A stretch of 64,000 nucleotides of DNA from Daedaleopsis sinensis (lineage: Eukaryota; Basidiomycota; Agaricomycetes; Polyporales; Polyporaceae), in assembly GCA_033807695.1 (NCBI GenBank), contig CM066300.1, positions 1,674,001-1,738,000 of the forward strand, in the 5' to 3' direction. The notes under the pieces are model-generated. The model was not told where the DNA came from. It ran no database searches and worked only from the letters and a program-made list of their open reading frames with translations. The position numbers were made by a program, and so were the translations under genes. This document shows positions 44,462-57,101 of the stretch, one piece after another (position 1 is the stretch's first letter; each line of letters begins with the position of its first letter).

Positions 44462-45749
44462 TTACAACTTCAAGTCCGGGTTGGCAGGGATAGGACGCTC
44501 AGCCTGCGGCGTGATACGAGCCCCGTGGCGACGCTCCCCAGTGCTGTCAAAGTCGACGATCGCAGACTATGTCGCGATCAGCCAATGTACCAAAGAGGGT
44601 GGCATAAGAGGTAAGGACGTACGTGGGCAGTGATACGGTTGTCCCACAGGACGACAGTGTTGGGCTGCCACTTCACGCGGGCCTGGTTGTCCGCACTCTT
44701 GTCGATGTGGTCGTAGAGGAAGTTGAGGATAGCATCTGCGGGTTTCGTTCAGTAAGCGACGCCTTCGTAGAAGCGAACAGATACTAACCGGACTCCTCTA
44801 ACTTCAGGCCGACGATGCGCCGGGTGAACTGACGGTTCACGTAAAGTGCTTCCTCGCCAGTGACCGGGTGGCGGCGCACAACGGGATGCACGTTTGCGAC
44901 CGGCTCACGGCGCACGACACCGCCGCGACGACCGGAACGGGAGAACTCGGCTTGCTCGAAGCCCGAGTGCGTCGCCTTGAGGGTCTTGAGGAAGGCGACA
45001 AACTCAGGCGACAGCCGCTTCAGCGTCGACACCTGCGAAGTGAAGAGCGTATCCCCACCCGAGCGCGGCTGAGAGAGGAGGAAGAACGTCGTGGTGCCGG
45101 GCGGCTGGAGCTCGTAAGAGACGTCCGAGTGCCAGACAACCGAGCGGATCCTGTCGTCCTGCTCGAAATTGTAGGTCGTATTGGCGTCCCGGTATACCAA
45201 GTGCAGCTCGGGCACGCCATCGGGGTGGCCGGAGGTAGGGTGGATGTGGAGGCGACCGAAGTGGCGACCCCACTGGCGGTAGAACTCGACGTCCGCCGAC
45301 AGGAAGTCGGTCTGGTCGCGGAAGACCACGAGGCCCCGCCTGGCGACCTATGGGTGCACAAAAGCAGATCACCGTAAGCGGGGGACAATGGGCTGGTGCG
45401 TCATCGATGGGAAGGTTCGATACGGCTAACGCACCTCTAGAGCCAACTGATCGCGACCATCGCTGTCGAGGGCAGCCAGATTGACGCCGCGAACCTCCGT
45501 GCCCAGACGCGGGGTGATCTCGATAATGCTTGTAGCGTTGTCGAGGAAGGCCCGAGGGTTGGGGTGAGACAGCGCCCGGTGACCGGGATCGACATGCTCG
45601 AATTCAGTCAAGGGCGGGTAATGCTCGTCCTTGGGGAACACGGGCAGGAGGTGAGCATATTGATACTCGTCCTTCTTCTCTTCGCCCGCTGATTGGTTGC
45701 GGAGCGTCAGCTTCGGGACGGCCTCCGTAATTGTTTCGACGGTAGACAT
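44462..45749 (-). CDS. Alpha-ketoglutarate-dependent dioxygenase, TauD/Jlp1 type
   Basis: Non-heme Fe(II)/2-oxoglutarate dioxygenase of the taurine/sulfonate dioxygenase family; characterised relatives release sulfite from sulfonates as a sulfur source. Exons: 45435-45749, 44789-45347, 44623-44735, 44462-44566; 363 aa. Metal ligands are the HxD in WHSDVSYE and the distal His in WDNRITAHSA. The 2-oxoglutarate-binding Arg lies in GERRHGARITPQ. Other family features are RRGLVVFRDQTDF, GRLHIHPTSGHP, PGTTTFFLLSQPRSGGDTLF and HPVTGEEALYVNRQFTRRI. I started at MSTVETI, the first ATG giving a normal-length N-terminus; an upstream extension is possible. The substrate is not determined by sequence. GATA motifs occur in the upstream spacer shared with the OPT transporter. 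Confidence 0.88.
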
Positions 45750-46782
45750 AGCGATCAGAGCGAGGTTAGCGATGTTCCTGAATCCGGTCCTGTTGGGAGA
45801 GGTGGGCAAGTCGATATCGACTCGCCCCCCCAGCATATAAGGTGGGTATCTTCGCAATACCCCACGGTGCACACGCAATCCTGGCGAAGTGTATGGCTTA
45901 CTCTCGCAGTAGATATGATAAGCCAGGCTTATAACTTATCCACAGAGCCCGACGGCGGACCGTGGTGGTCACGATGCATCGCGGCATGAGAGCAACACGG
46001 CGTGGCGTTAAGACGTGCTGAAGAGATAAGATTAGATGTGAGTTATCTATCTTTGTCGCATCTGAGATTAGATTCGGCGCCTGCAATGGTCCGAGAGCTC
46101 CGAAAGGCCGAGGTGGCGGCTGGGTGGCGGATCCGTTTTGGGCAGGGTTTATTGTGTCGGCCACTGCCGACTTGCGTACTAGAATGTGAGTCCCGCGTGC
46201 ATTGACAATAAGACGCATCTTCTTCATCTTCTGCACGTTCCTGGCCTGCTTTGATTCGACAGCCAGCGTGCCTGCGCTTCAGGTCCGCCTCCGATCCTGC
46301 ACAAACGTCGTAAGAGGTCATTGCGACTCCTCGATGCGAAGTTTACAGAGCCAAGAGGGCGTCAGGATCAAGGAAACAATTCGTGTACTCCATGCTCGGC
46401 GACCAATGTCGTACAACGTGCATTGGCTTAACGCGCACGGATCAATTTCACGCTCAGTGGGTCTTGTGTCCGATCTATGATCTCACCCTTATTGTTTTGC
46501 AGTATCTTATCCCGCACGCTGTTCGGACTGAAATTGGCATTTATCCAGTCATATCCCCTGGCAAGGTCGTCGCTTGGCTAGCCTCCAAAGACAATTGGAC
46601 CGTGCATGTGCCCGCCCGCTTCTCAGGTGCATTGGCTGCGATTCAAAAGGCCAGTCGGGTTCGCAATGCTGATCACCACCTCCTGCCCGCCTCCCTCGGC
46701 CCAGCCTTATCCGCGGTCCCCCCTCCCTCTCCTCCTCCATCTATATTTCTCTTCTACGTTTTCGTAGTCCGTTGCTGCCACC
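45750..46782. promoter_or_regulatory. 1.03-kb divergent spacer with GATA motifs (dioxygenase / OPT transporter)
   Basis: Contains GATAAG at 45917-45922 and 46025-46030, its reverse complement CTTATC at 45935-45940, and GATA-core sites on the opposite strand near 46042-46052. Clustered GATA sites are the target class of AreA/Nit2 nitrogen regulators. The flanking genes, a sulfonate-type dioxygenase and a peptide transporter, make nutrient control plausible (inference). No gene seen inside. Confidence 0.45.
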
Positions 46783-49523
46783 ATGGAGGCTAGGGCTCGC
46801 ACGTTCGGAAACCTTCTGCACCGCAACTCCGTACCTGATGTTCCGGAGGATGTCATGGACCATTTCAACGACCCAAACTGGGACTACTCCTCCGAGACCG
46901 CTTCTCTAACGACCTATGATGAGGAGAAGCGGCCGCGGTCCTCATGGTCCGAACGCTCCTTCCACTCTTCCGATTTGGATTCATCGCGACTCCCGACGCC
47001 TGTTGGACCGTCGAAGGTGGACTTCCGTGAAGCTCCTGCATTAAACCTGAACGAGTGAGTACTTCATGACCTCTGCAGCAGTCGTGTGGCTCATATCATC
47101 CATCCAGCGATTCGCCCTACGCAGAAGTCAGGGCGGCCGTTCCGAACTACGATGACCCTTTGATCCCCGTGAACACCTTCCGAGTGTGAGTGGTTCGCAT
47201 ATGTCTACTCAACGGTTCCTTGACGTATTTCCGCAGTTGGTTCTTGGGAATCACCATTTCTGTTATTCTTTCGGGCTTGAACCACTTCTTCACTTCTCGC
47301 TGTGAGTACCTCGCGGAAAAAGGTTTATGTCTCTTCCTCATTTTCCTGCAGGGCCCTCTGTTGTTATTAGCGCTCTCATCGCGCAGCTGGTTGCGCTTCC
47401 TGCCGGGAAACTCCTCGAATGGATCCTACCCACAACGCGGTTTAGAGCGTTCGGCATGTTCTGGTCGTTGAACCCCGGTCCCTTCAGCGTCAAAGAGCAC
47501 ACCGTGATCACCATCATGGCCAACGCTGTTTACACCGACACATACGCAACGACCATCTTCACCGCGCAGCGTTACTTCTACGGCCAGAACCCGGGTGTCG
47601 GCTACCAGCTACTCCTCACGATTTCGTCCCAGATGATCGGCTACTCGTGGGCTGGTCTCGCGCGCAACCTGCTCGTGTGGCCTTCCAGCATGATCTGGCC
47701 GTCCGCGTTGGTGAGCTGCGCGCTGCTCAACACGCTGAACCGCAACTGGGGCAAGGTGGAGACGAAGCACATGTCGCGCGAGAAATTCTTCCTCCTCGTC
47801 GCGATCGGCAGCACCTTCTACTACTTCCTTCCTGGGTTCCTCTTCACCGGTCTCAGCGTGTTCAGCTGGGTGTGCTGGATCGCGCCTCAGAACCAGACGG
47901 TCAACACGCTGTTTGGCTACAACACCGGCCTCGGCCTCGGCTTCTTGACCTTTGACTGGTCGATGATCTCCTGGCTCGGGAGCCCATTGGTTTCTCCCGT
48001 GAGTGATGTTGCGTCATCGTTCTCCAGAGTCTGTTTCTGACCATGGTTCCAGTGGTGGACTGAAGTTAACGTTTTCCTCGCTTTCGTTGTCGTCTACTGG
48101 ATTATCGCCCCCATCATGTACTGTGAGTGTCCGCCTACTCTCGTATCTTGCTCTCTCACTAAGAATCATTCGCTCGTAGTCAACAACGCGCTTTTCACAG
48201 CATACTTCCCCATCTCCTCGGCTGGTGCCTTCGACAACACCGGAGCGCCTTACAACATCTCCGCTGTGATCACTCCTGAGGGCCTCTTCGATCCGGAGAA
48301 GTACAAGGCTTACTCTCCTCTGTACATGTCGGTCACTCTCATGCTCGCCTACGGAACCCAGTTTGCGGTGATCACTGCTATCATCGTGCACACCTTCCGT
48401 GAGTTCGCAGCGCTACTAGGAATAGGGAGGTCACTGACCGTGCATTTCAGTCTGGTACAGGCACGATATCATGCGCCAGTTCCGCCGGTCCCTCCGCGAC
48501 GAGCAGGACATCCACGCTCGTCTCATGGCCGCCTACCCCGAAGTTCCCTCCTGGTGGTACGCCACGCTCTTCGTCATCGCGTTTGTGTTCGGCATCATCG
48601 CCATCGAGATCTTCCCCTCGACGCAATTCCCCGTCTGGGCCTACATCTTCGCCCTCGCGATCGGATTCATCCTGCTCATCCCTATCGGTCTCATTCGCGC
48701 CATCACGAACCAGCTGCCCGCCACGAACGTGCTCTCTGAGTTCATCGCCGGCTACGTCCTCCCCAACCGCCCCATCGGCGCGATGGTCTTCAAGACGTAC
48801 GGCTTCGTCCCGGTCTACCAGACGCTCTTCTTCCTCAACGACCTGAAGATCGGCCACTACCAAAAGATCCCCCCGCGCGTGATGTTCATGGCCCAGGTCG
48901 TCGCGTCCACGCTCGCGTGCTTCGTCACCGTCGGCGTTCAGGAGTGGCAGTTCGCGAACATCGAGGACTTCTGCAGCCCGACGCAGAAGGACGGCTTCGT
49001 CTGCAACGACATCAACACCTTCGCGACCGCAGGCATCATCTGGGGCGGCATCGGCCCCAACCGCCTCTTCTCGCCCGGGCAGATGTACAACTGGGTGCTG
49101 TACTTCTTCCTCATCGGCGCGATCCTCCCGATCCCCTTCTACATCCTCGCCCGTCGCTACCCGCTCTCGTTCTGGCGGTATGTGAACATCCCCGTATGCT
49201 TCGCCGGGCTCGCGCAGCTCCCGCCCGCGACGGGCATCAACTACTCCTCCTGGGCGATGGTCGGCGCGATCTTCCAGTGGTTCATGCGCCGGAACCACTT
49301 CCGCTGGTGGCTCCGGTTCAACTACATCCTCTCCGCCGGGCTCGACATCGGCGTCTCCGTCGGCGCCGTCATCGTCTTCTTCGCGCTCCAGTACCGCACC
49401 AACGGTGGGACGGGCCCGCAAATCAACTGGTGGGGCAACTCCGTCTGGCTCAACACGTTCGACGCGATGGGCATGCCGCGCATCGTCGCGACTGAGCCGT
49501 TCGGGCCCACGGAGTGGTCATAG
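46783..49523 (+). CDS. OPT-family oligopeptide transporter
   Basis: Proton-coupled importer of small peptides, or possibly glutathione or metal-chelate conjugates, in the plasma membrane. Exons: 46783-47054, 47108-47185, 47237-47301, 47352-47998, 48053-48122, 48180-48398, 48451-49523; 807 aa. A hydrophilic N-terminus (about 100 residues, Ser-rich) ends PVNTFRVWFLGITISVILSG. OPT signatures include RWPSVVISALIAQLVALPAG, LNPGPFSVKEHTVITIMAN, TAQRYFYGQNPGVGYQLL, WPSSMIWPSALVSCALLNTL and IAVEIFP-like FGIIAIEIFPSTQFPVW; around 14 hydrophobic segments are visible. Late signatures are GAMVFKTYGF, GGIGPNRLFSPGQMYNWVLY and NYILSAGLDIG. The start codon context CCACCATGG is near-ideal. The upstream spacer carries GATA motifs. 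The specific substrate is unknown. Confidence 0.93.
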
Positions 49524-50328
49524 ATGGTCCGCAAGTCTCACTGGTTCCCTTAGCCTAGCCCTACACTGCTTCAACATCTTCACATGTAGCACTACGTTTT
49601 CGCATTGCATCGGGCTGTCGACACCATAAGGGTGTCACCGTGTTGTATTATCCTTATGTACATTTACTTCATGCCCCTCTCCACGCGCTCACACCCATCA
49701 CGAACTATTCGCGTCTCCGTTTCCCCCCTGCTGCGATTGCACCTTCATGTCGCATGCATTTCCGTTCCTTTCTATTTCTTCACCTTCGCACGTACAGGAC
49801 ATACGCACACCCTTGTATCCTTTCTACGACTCACGACTTTGTACATCATTTTGAATGAGAATCACGTCTGCTACGTCTCAAATGATATACCTCCTTTCAC
49901 GCCGTGTTTCCGATGGTCGTGCTCGCGCGATTTTAGAGGCTCGAAGATAGTCTCGTATCAAGACCGGCCGCGTGTCAGTTACCCGAGAGGGGTTTGTGAC
50001 GAACCTAGGCTCGAAGAAACCGAGAGCATGGCCGGGGTTCTCGCATATTGAGTACCAACTATAACGTTAACGCTGTCGACGAGGAGAGGCGCGGACAGGC
50101 AAACTCTTGGTAAGTACACCAATGCCAGATTGCATTGATAGGAAAGCGCATCAGTTTAGTCGGGGATGCAAAGGATAGAAAACACAGCGGACGGCACTAG
50201 TGATATGTACACGAGAAGTGCAACAGCGACCAGGTATAGTGAGTGTCATTATGATAGAAGATCGTCCTCGCACCGAGACTAAAGCAATATCGTAGCGTCG
50301 TGTTCGTACATGCACTCAAAGTCCGAGC
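49524..50328. other. Convergent 3' spacer, 805 bp
   Basis: Lies between the OPT transporter stop (plus) and the tricalbin stop (minus). Pyrimidine-rich stretches (about 49700-49800) fit a 3' untranslated region. No gene seen. Confidence 0.5.
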
Positions 50329-53300
50329 CTAATCGTCTCGATCCGCGGCGCGCCGCCTGCTGATGGAGAACCGCGAGGGCGAGACCGACGGGGCCTTCTC
50401 GCCGCCGGAGATGGAGTGCAGCGAGCCGCGCGAGCCCTTCGTCGACAGCGGCGTGTCCGCGTCGTACTCGAGCCGGAGGTGGAGGAGGCCCTGGCCCTCG
50501 CGCAGCTCGACCGTGAGGTCCTTCGCGGGGACCACTTCCCCAGGCTGCAGGTGTTCCCAGATCTGCGGGGACGGTCAGACACGTAGATCATGAGGATATA
50601 AGTACTCGAGTTCAAATGGACTGACATCAATCTCGGCCTGGCCGAGCAGCTTGTCCTTGCCCAGCGTTTTGTGGTCCGAGACCCACAGGAAGAGCTTAGG
50701 TTGCACATTAGGTGCGGCCGAGAACACAAACGACTCGTTCCTACAAAGGGTTGAGTACACGCTGTGACTTCACCTGCTGATGGCTCACCATTCAGGACTC
50801 GACGTCTTCTGACCATGCTTCGTCTTGTGCTCCTGCGCGCCAATCCGGAGAGTAACGTACGGCTTGATATCGTCCGAAGTCGACAGGTCCTTCGCGTCCT
50901 GGATCACGACCCTGAGCGTCCCAGGCTCGGCGTTGGCATGCCCATTCGACGTAGGGAACGCAGCGGGGGCGGCGTCGGCGTAATCCACTGACTTCGACAC
51001 CACCCCAGCTGGAGGATCGTGCCGCTGGTCGGACTCATCCGAGCCGCTGCTGTTGCGCCTCTTGAACACGCCAGTGACGCCGTGGATGACGCCCTTGCCG
51101 GCGCCCATGGGCAGGTGGCCGATCTGGGTCATCGCGCGCCCGGCAGAGGAGAAGGTGGACGTGTTCTTGCGCGATTTCGCGATGATCTCGGGCGTGAACA
51201 GGAGGCGGAGACGGATCTCGCCCTTCTCGCCGTGCTTGCTCGAGGAGAGGGGCAAGCTGCGCTCGACGGCAGTGAAGGACTCGAGGTTGGCCAGGTCGAT
51301 CGTGCATGCGCCCAAGCTCTTCGCTTGCTCGATCTGGTTCCAGTCGAACACCTCCAGATGGAAGTGTGCTCCAGTACGCGACGGCTGTGAGAGGCATGGT
51401 CAGATTGGGTGGACGCGCTACATTGCTTCCTGACGTACCACTTGCACGACGAAGTTCTCGTTCCACTCGGGGTTGAGTGTCTTCTTCTTCGTCTGCGACT
51501 TGTAGACGCGCTGCCCGTTGAGGTGGAACACAACGAATGGGTCGGATTTACCTAAGACCAATGTCAGTACAAAGTCCGACCGATTGACAGCTGGGGCGAC
51601 ATACCTCCCCTGTCGGCTGCGTGGATGCTGTGACCGTCAAGGAGATCGACGCGCACCAGACCCTGGTCTATCCAGACGTCAGTCTCCTCCCTACACCTAA
51701 GCTTAAGAAGCACACATACTGTTAACGCTTTCCCTAGGGTCAAGCTTGATGGGGACGGGTAGATAACGCGTCTCGAGCGTGACGAAAGACTTCTTATCCT
51801 CGTCATCAGGATCCGCAAGGGTGAACTCAAAGGGTCCATCCTACGTGCGAAATGACCGTCAGCATCCGCACACTGTACACACAGCGACAACGACGTCCAA
51901 CGCACCATCGTCTGCTGCAAGAACGCCTTCGCGTCGCCCTTCCACTCCGCTACGACGTCGTCCTTCTCGCCCTCGTCCGCCTCGTTCAGGCGGAGCCACA
52001 CGCGGCTGAAGTCGAGCTCCTTCACGACGCCCTCCCCAATGTACTCCCACTGCGCGTGCGTGCTGCGCGGGCGGATCGTGCTGAACGCCGGCCAGTACGC
52101 GTCGTCCAGCAGCACCTCGAGCCGCGCCTTCTTGTGCAGGCGTCCGGAGAGGACGTTGAAGATGAGCACCCCGGCCTCTGCAGCAGCGCATCATCAGCCA
52201 ACGAGACCGAGACACAGATAGCACTCGTGACGCGGGAGACGTACGGTGCGTGAGGAGCTCCTCCTTGCTCATCTCGATGCCGCGCTCCTCGGGCTGCTTC
52301 TGGTCTTCCCCGGCAGCAGTCGTCCCCGTCGTCCGCACGGAGGCCATCGTGTCCGTGGACTTCGTCGCCCGATGGCCCTGCTGCTCCGCATTGTTCTCGT
52401 CGACGGGACGTGAGACGGTGACGCCGTCGGGCACGGCCGCGTCGTCCTCGTCCTCGTTCTCGTCGTGGACAGTCCCGCCATCGGAGCCGGCCGTCGCGCG
52501 CTCTGCCGCCTGCTCGATCTCGTTCGGGCCGGAGTTGAAGTGGATGCCGCGCACGGCGTACGCGGGCACGAATTCGGCCTCGTAGTGCAGCTTGCCCTTG
52601 AAAGCGCCGTTCCCGAGCTTGAGCGGCTCCTCCGCCTCGCGCATGCCGGACGACTCGTACAGGAACTCGCCCGTCTCGGCCGCGGACGGCTTCGCCAGGT
52701 CGGTCATCTTGAGCTCCGTGTACCCGAGCGAGCGGTCCTGAGATTGCACCCGTTGGGACATGTGAGAGGCAGGGCTATGCGCGCGTGGTGGCTCACCTTA
52801 GTAAGATGCTGGTAGTCCATACACTCGAGCAGCATAGTCTGGGGAAGCAACGTCAGCACACGGCCAGTGGACGAGCTTCTGTGTCCAAACGCACTTCTTT
52901 CAGGGAATGCACTACACGTGGGGAAGCTCAGCGATGCACCCGAGCGACGCAGCAGACGGACCACACATACCTGGTATATAGATAATCTGATCCCACTCAG
53001 GGTTGAGATCTGCGCATTTCCCGGTTAGGACGTCGAGAAGGTGGACAAAAACATGCACTCACTGTTATTAACGACTTCCGTGCGCCCTTGGACAACGCCG
53101 TTGACCATCACGCGGACATACGGATCGCTCTATAAGAGGAGCGACATCAGCTCCCATTCCATCCCTCGCTTTCGAGCTCATTCTCACCTTGCCTCCGAGC
53201 GTTGCCTCGACGTTCCTGCAAAGAACGGTGAGTGGCCGTCATTGCGCTATGTGATTGACCGAGTACGTACTTGACTTCTCGCGCGCGCTTCAACCACAAC

Positions 53301-55853
53301 CGCACGACGCCGATGGGGGGCACGTACTGGTCCGCCCCATGGAGACTGCCCGCCATGTTGAGCGGCTTCCAGTCCGCGGTGACCCTCAACTTTCCGCTCG
53401 GCGCACCGCTGAGCGGCCACCAGTCCTTGCCCGACGCCTTCGCTTGGAGGAGGTCGGTGAGCCGGATGCTCATGTACCCGATCACGGGGTCCTTGAGGAA
53501 GTCGCGGTCGTCGATGACCTTCGCGATGATGACGCTCGAGGCCTTGTCGGTGCACAAGAACTCCGTGCTGTCCTCCCAGACGGGGTTGTTGGTGTGCTTG
53601 ACCTTGCGCGTCACGTGCGTCGGGTGCTTGTTGGACCCAGTGTACAGCTTGACGAAGGGATTGAGGTCGTTGGTCATTGACTTCGACGAGTCGAGATCCT
53701 TGGCTTGGTGTACGGTGAGGCGTACAATCCCAACCTCTGCGGTCATGGTCAGTATGCTTCCGTGCCAACGGTCCAGAAATCACTAACTGGTGTCGGGGAC
53801 CGTCTCATTTCCACCCGAGTCGACATCCGGCTTGAGCACAGGGTAGAAGTTGACATCGAAACGAATCGTGCCGCGTTCCTTCCCGTCCTTCAGGATCGGC
53901 GCTTCGATGTTCTCCTGCGTCGCATCCGCGTCCAAGACACTGAGATCAAAGGACGCGAAGCCCAGGTCGGTGTTCGCACGGTGATCGTTGTAGTCCCAGA
54001 CCTTGAGCAGGAGATTCTCGGTCAAAGAGTTGACCAGGATAAACTTGGTCTCCATCCATGTCGGGTTGCTCCTGCAGGCGGCGTCGCGCATATCAAATAC
54101 AGCGTCAAAATCAGACCGCATACGTCATGTGGTATATATGACGTACGTGTTTTGCTTCCACTTCGTCTTCGCGAGCTCAGCACGCTCGTTGAGGCTGAGA
54201 GACACGAAGGGGTCCGGACGCCCGCCACCAAGCTTGGAACCCTTGAGGTCGCGCGCGCTCTGGACGGTGATTTGCAGCACACCAATGGCGGTGTCGATGG
54301 GCTCGCCGGACAGCATTTGCTCCAGGTTCAACGTGAATACGTTGGGCTCGTACATCATTGGACCCAGGACGCTGTGGACCGTGTCGCGGATGAATGCAGA
54401 CAAACCGGGAATCTGAAGCAATCGTCAGAAACGGGATCACATAGAGTCTGAACGCGACCATCTCACGTTGCCGATGTCGAACCCGAAGGTCTCACCACCA
54501 ATCGGCTTGAGCACATAGTCGATAACGGGCTTGTCCATGAACGACAGGTCGACGAGTTGGACATGGGGGAAGTTGGTCATCAGCTTCATGCGAATCTTCA
54601 TGTGTCCGGTGAACGTTATGTCTTCGAGCAGGATCGGCATAGCGGCGCTCGCAAAGCCCTTCCCCAGTCGAACGCTGAGGATGATCTTGGGATTAACCTT
54701 GCTAATCTTCTGCTTCTCCGTGAGCTCCGACACGTCGTTTGGCGTAAACGATAGCCACCACTCCATGAGAACGACATCATCCTCGGTACGCGGGTACGTC
54801 TTGACTTTGTCGACGTGAGGGGCTTTTGTACCCAGTGTGAACGTGCTCAGCCGGAGAGAGTCTAGGAAAGGAGGACAGCTTTGGGAGAGAATCTGGTCAA
54901 CGGAAGCTACGATGGTCCGAGAGAGTACAGGCTCGTAGATGAGCCAGAAGCGGTCGAGGAAGTTGTTGAGCCAGTCTGCAGATTCGATCTCGTTGTCGGT
55001 GCTGAGGCGGGTCTTGACCAGTTCGCGCTGAATGTCGTCGCGAGCGCGGTGTCGTGTGCGAGCCATGGAAGTCGAGTAGTATGTGTTGCAGAAGGCTAAG
55101 ACGATGAACACCCAGCCTAAGCCGAAGTGGAAGCGAGTGATGAAGTGTGTTACGAGCACGGCCTTCGAGGATGGAAATACAAGTGGTAAGTGGCCACAGT
55201 CGCCATCCTGAGTGATACTGGTACTCACCACGATGACCATAGCAGCATTGTGATACCATTCTCCATAATATTGCTCGCTCACAAACAGGGAGAGAAGCTC
55301 CTTATCCTTCTCTTCTCCCTCCGCCACATGCGGCTGGTCTACGCCAGAGACATCGCGCCATCCGACCTTGTACCACTCAGGAATCTCGGGAGCAGGCCCA
55401 TTGGGCATCGCGCCCGGTACTTGAGGGTCATCCGGGGAAGTCGGCGGAGAGGGCCAGGTCGGTGAAGTGGGTGATTGGGGCACCTCCTTCGGAGCCTTGC
55501 CATTCGGCCGCGGGCTCTTGTCCGCATCTTCGATAGTGATAGTGGGGAGTATGCTGGGCTTTGCATTGCCAGTGTCAACGGCCAATTCTGCCAGATAGCA
55601 TTCAACGACAGCTTTCAGCGCCTGGAAGGACTGCGGGAAGGGCGGCGAAGAGACTCGGCATACCTTTCCCACCGCTCTCGTCGTTGTCAATGTCTAGCTT
55701 ATATTTCTGCTTGCCAGCATCGGCACCCTTTGATTCGGGGGTCGCGTCGGGGTCGAAGGTGTGGACAGGGACACCACCCTTGGCGGAATCCCGCTCGACT
55801 AGACCGTTAACCTTGGCTTGTGCCTCTGCGGGGGTCCCGTCAGCTGAGGCCAT
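50329..55853 (-). CDS. Tricalbin / extended synaptotagmin-like ER-plasma membrane tether
   Basis: ER-anchored lipid-transfer and tether protein at ER-plasma membrane contacts. Nineteen exons: 55664-55853, 55229-55611, 54467-55162, 54147-54412, 53788-54071, 53271-53736, 53188-53215, 53063-53129, 52971-53009, 52895-52911, 52797-52838, 52245-52737, 51906-52177, 51720-51840, 51605-51667, 51439-51551, 50789-51384, 50626-50740, 50329-50562; 1494 aa. A hydrophobic hairpin lies at about 183-216 (VIVAVLVTHFITRFHFGLGW). An SMP domain spans about 235-440 (ESADWLNNFLDRFWLIYEPV; LMTNFPHVQLVDLSFMDKP). About five C2 domains follow, starting near 455, 607, 735, 1115 and 1333. One 17-nt exon completes a C2 strand (VHSLKE). 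The in-frame 66-nt intron 55163-55228 was spliced because it restores the hydrophobic segment. Confidence 0.9.
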
Positions 55854-57101
55854 GGGGACGGGGAGAGGAGATTGTGCGGGGAGGGATGGTCGTGGTGAGG
55901 TGGAGAGAAGGAATGTGGAAGAACGAGGGGCAGGACGGGATGGGTGAGGCTGTAGATGAATGAAGGCAGCCCGTTCCTCGATGACGTTCCGCCACACGCG
56001 CCTGGCGCCGTCCCTGGTCACTCCGGGGTCCCTGAGCTCTGCGCGCGGTGTTCTCACTGCGGGGCTTCCAACGACCGCTGTCGCTGGCGAGGAAAGAGTG
56101 TGGTGAGGAAAGAGATGCGGTGGACTGTTGTCGTGCGCACGATGTGCCTTTCTATCTATCACGCTAGCTGAGTTGTGATCGCTTGTGCTGCATACGATGG
56201 ATGGGCCAATATTAATGGCCACCGCTGCTTTCGGGGTCCAGGGGCGCGACGCGACGGCAAGGCACGTGAGGGCGTACTAAACAAAACACACCAGCTCCTC
56301 CGAGCCCGCCACCTACTCAACGCTCCACCTCAACAGTACTCTCTGCGATCACGATAGCCAGCAGGCATACATCATCGTCATCCGAGACCATGTCAAGCTC
56401 CGTGGACTGGTCTCGGACTGAGCTACGTTCCATCCCTACGTCAGTGTGTCAACCGAAGATGCGCACTTCCCGACAGTCTGGCAATATCCCACAAATGCAG
56501 CTGCACTGGTCTGACCCCAACATACCCACATGCATGCATTGGCTCACCTGGTGCTGGTATAAGCCTGAGACCGTGCAGAAACCAAGGTCTGTTCGCTTGC
56601 GAAGGCTTGTTTTCCGAGCAAACATCAATCAACCTCCCACTAATCCCATAATGTCCTGAGGCCGCCTATCCTTAGAAGATAAATTTGATAAGCTGATAGC
56701 AACTATAGTAGGCTATCTACTCGCGTCCATTGGGATTTCGATGTCCGGACCCTTGGGCTATGTGATTTATCCTGTCCTGATCAATCCAACCTTTCTGCGC
56801 AGCGCAGTGCAAAATTGCAGTGATACATGGATGACTCTGTTGTCCTCATCTGAGCAGCTGGCCACAGACTGAACAGTAGTACATGCGCATGCATTGAACG
56901 CGGTACCTTCTGTCAATCGAGCTCGTAGGAGGAGAAGGAGGAGAATAGCGTGAGCCCAAAGTTATGACGACATTGAGATAGCACCGTGAGAAACGACCGG
57001 CCCGAGTCAGTCGCGAAAACTCTGCGCGACGCGCGCGTGCCTGTCCTACCTCTCGTTGACCGCCAAGTCGCTCGCATCGTCGGCGCGCCCCCTCGGCTTC
57101 G
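55854..57101. promoter_or_regulatory. 1.25-kb divergent spacer, tricalbin / carbonic anhydrase
   Basis: Holds both promoters. An open frame continues upstream of the tricalbin ATG to about 56222 but is low-complexity, so the downstream MASADG start was preferred. No gene or repeat seen. Confidence 0.5.
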
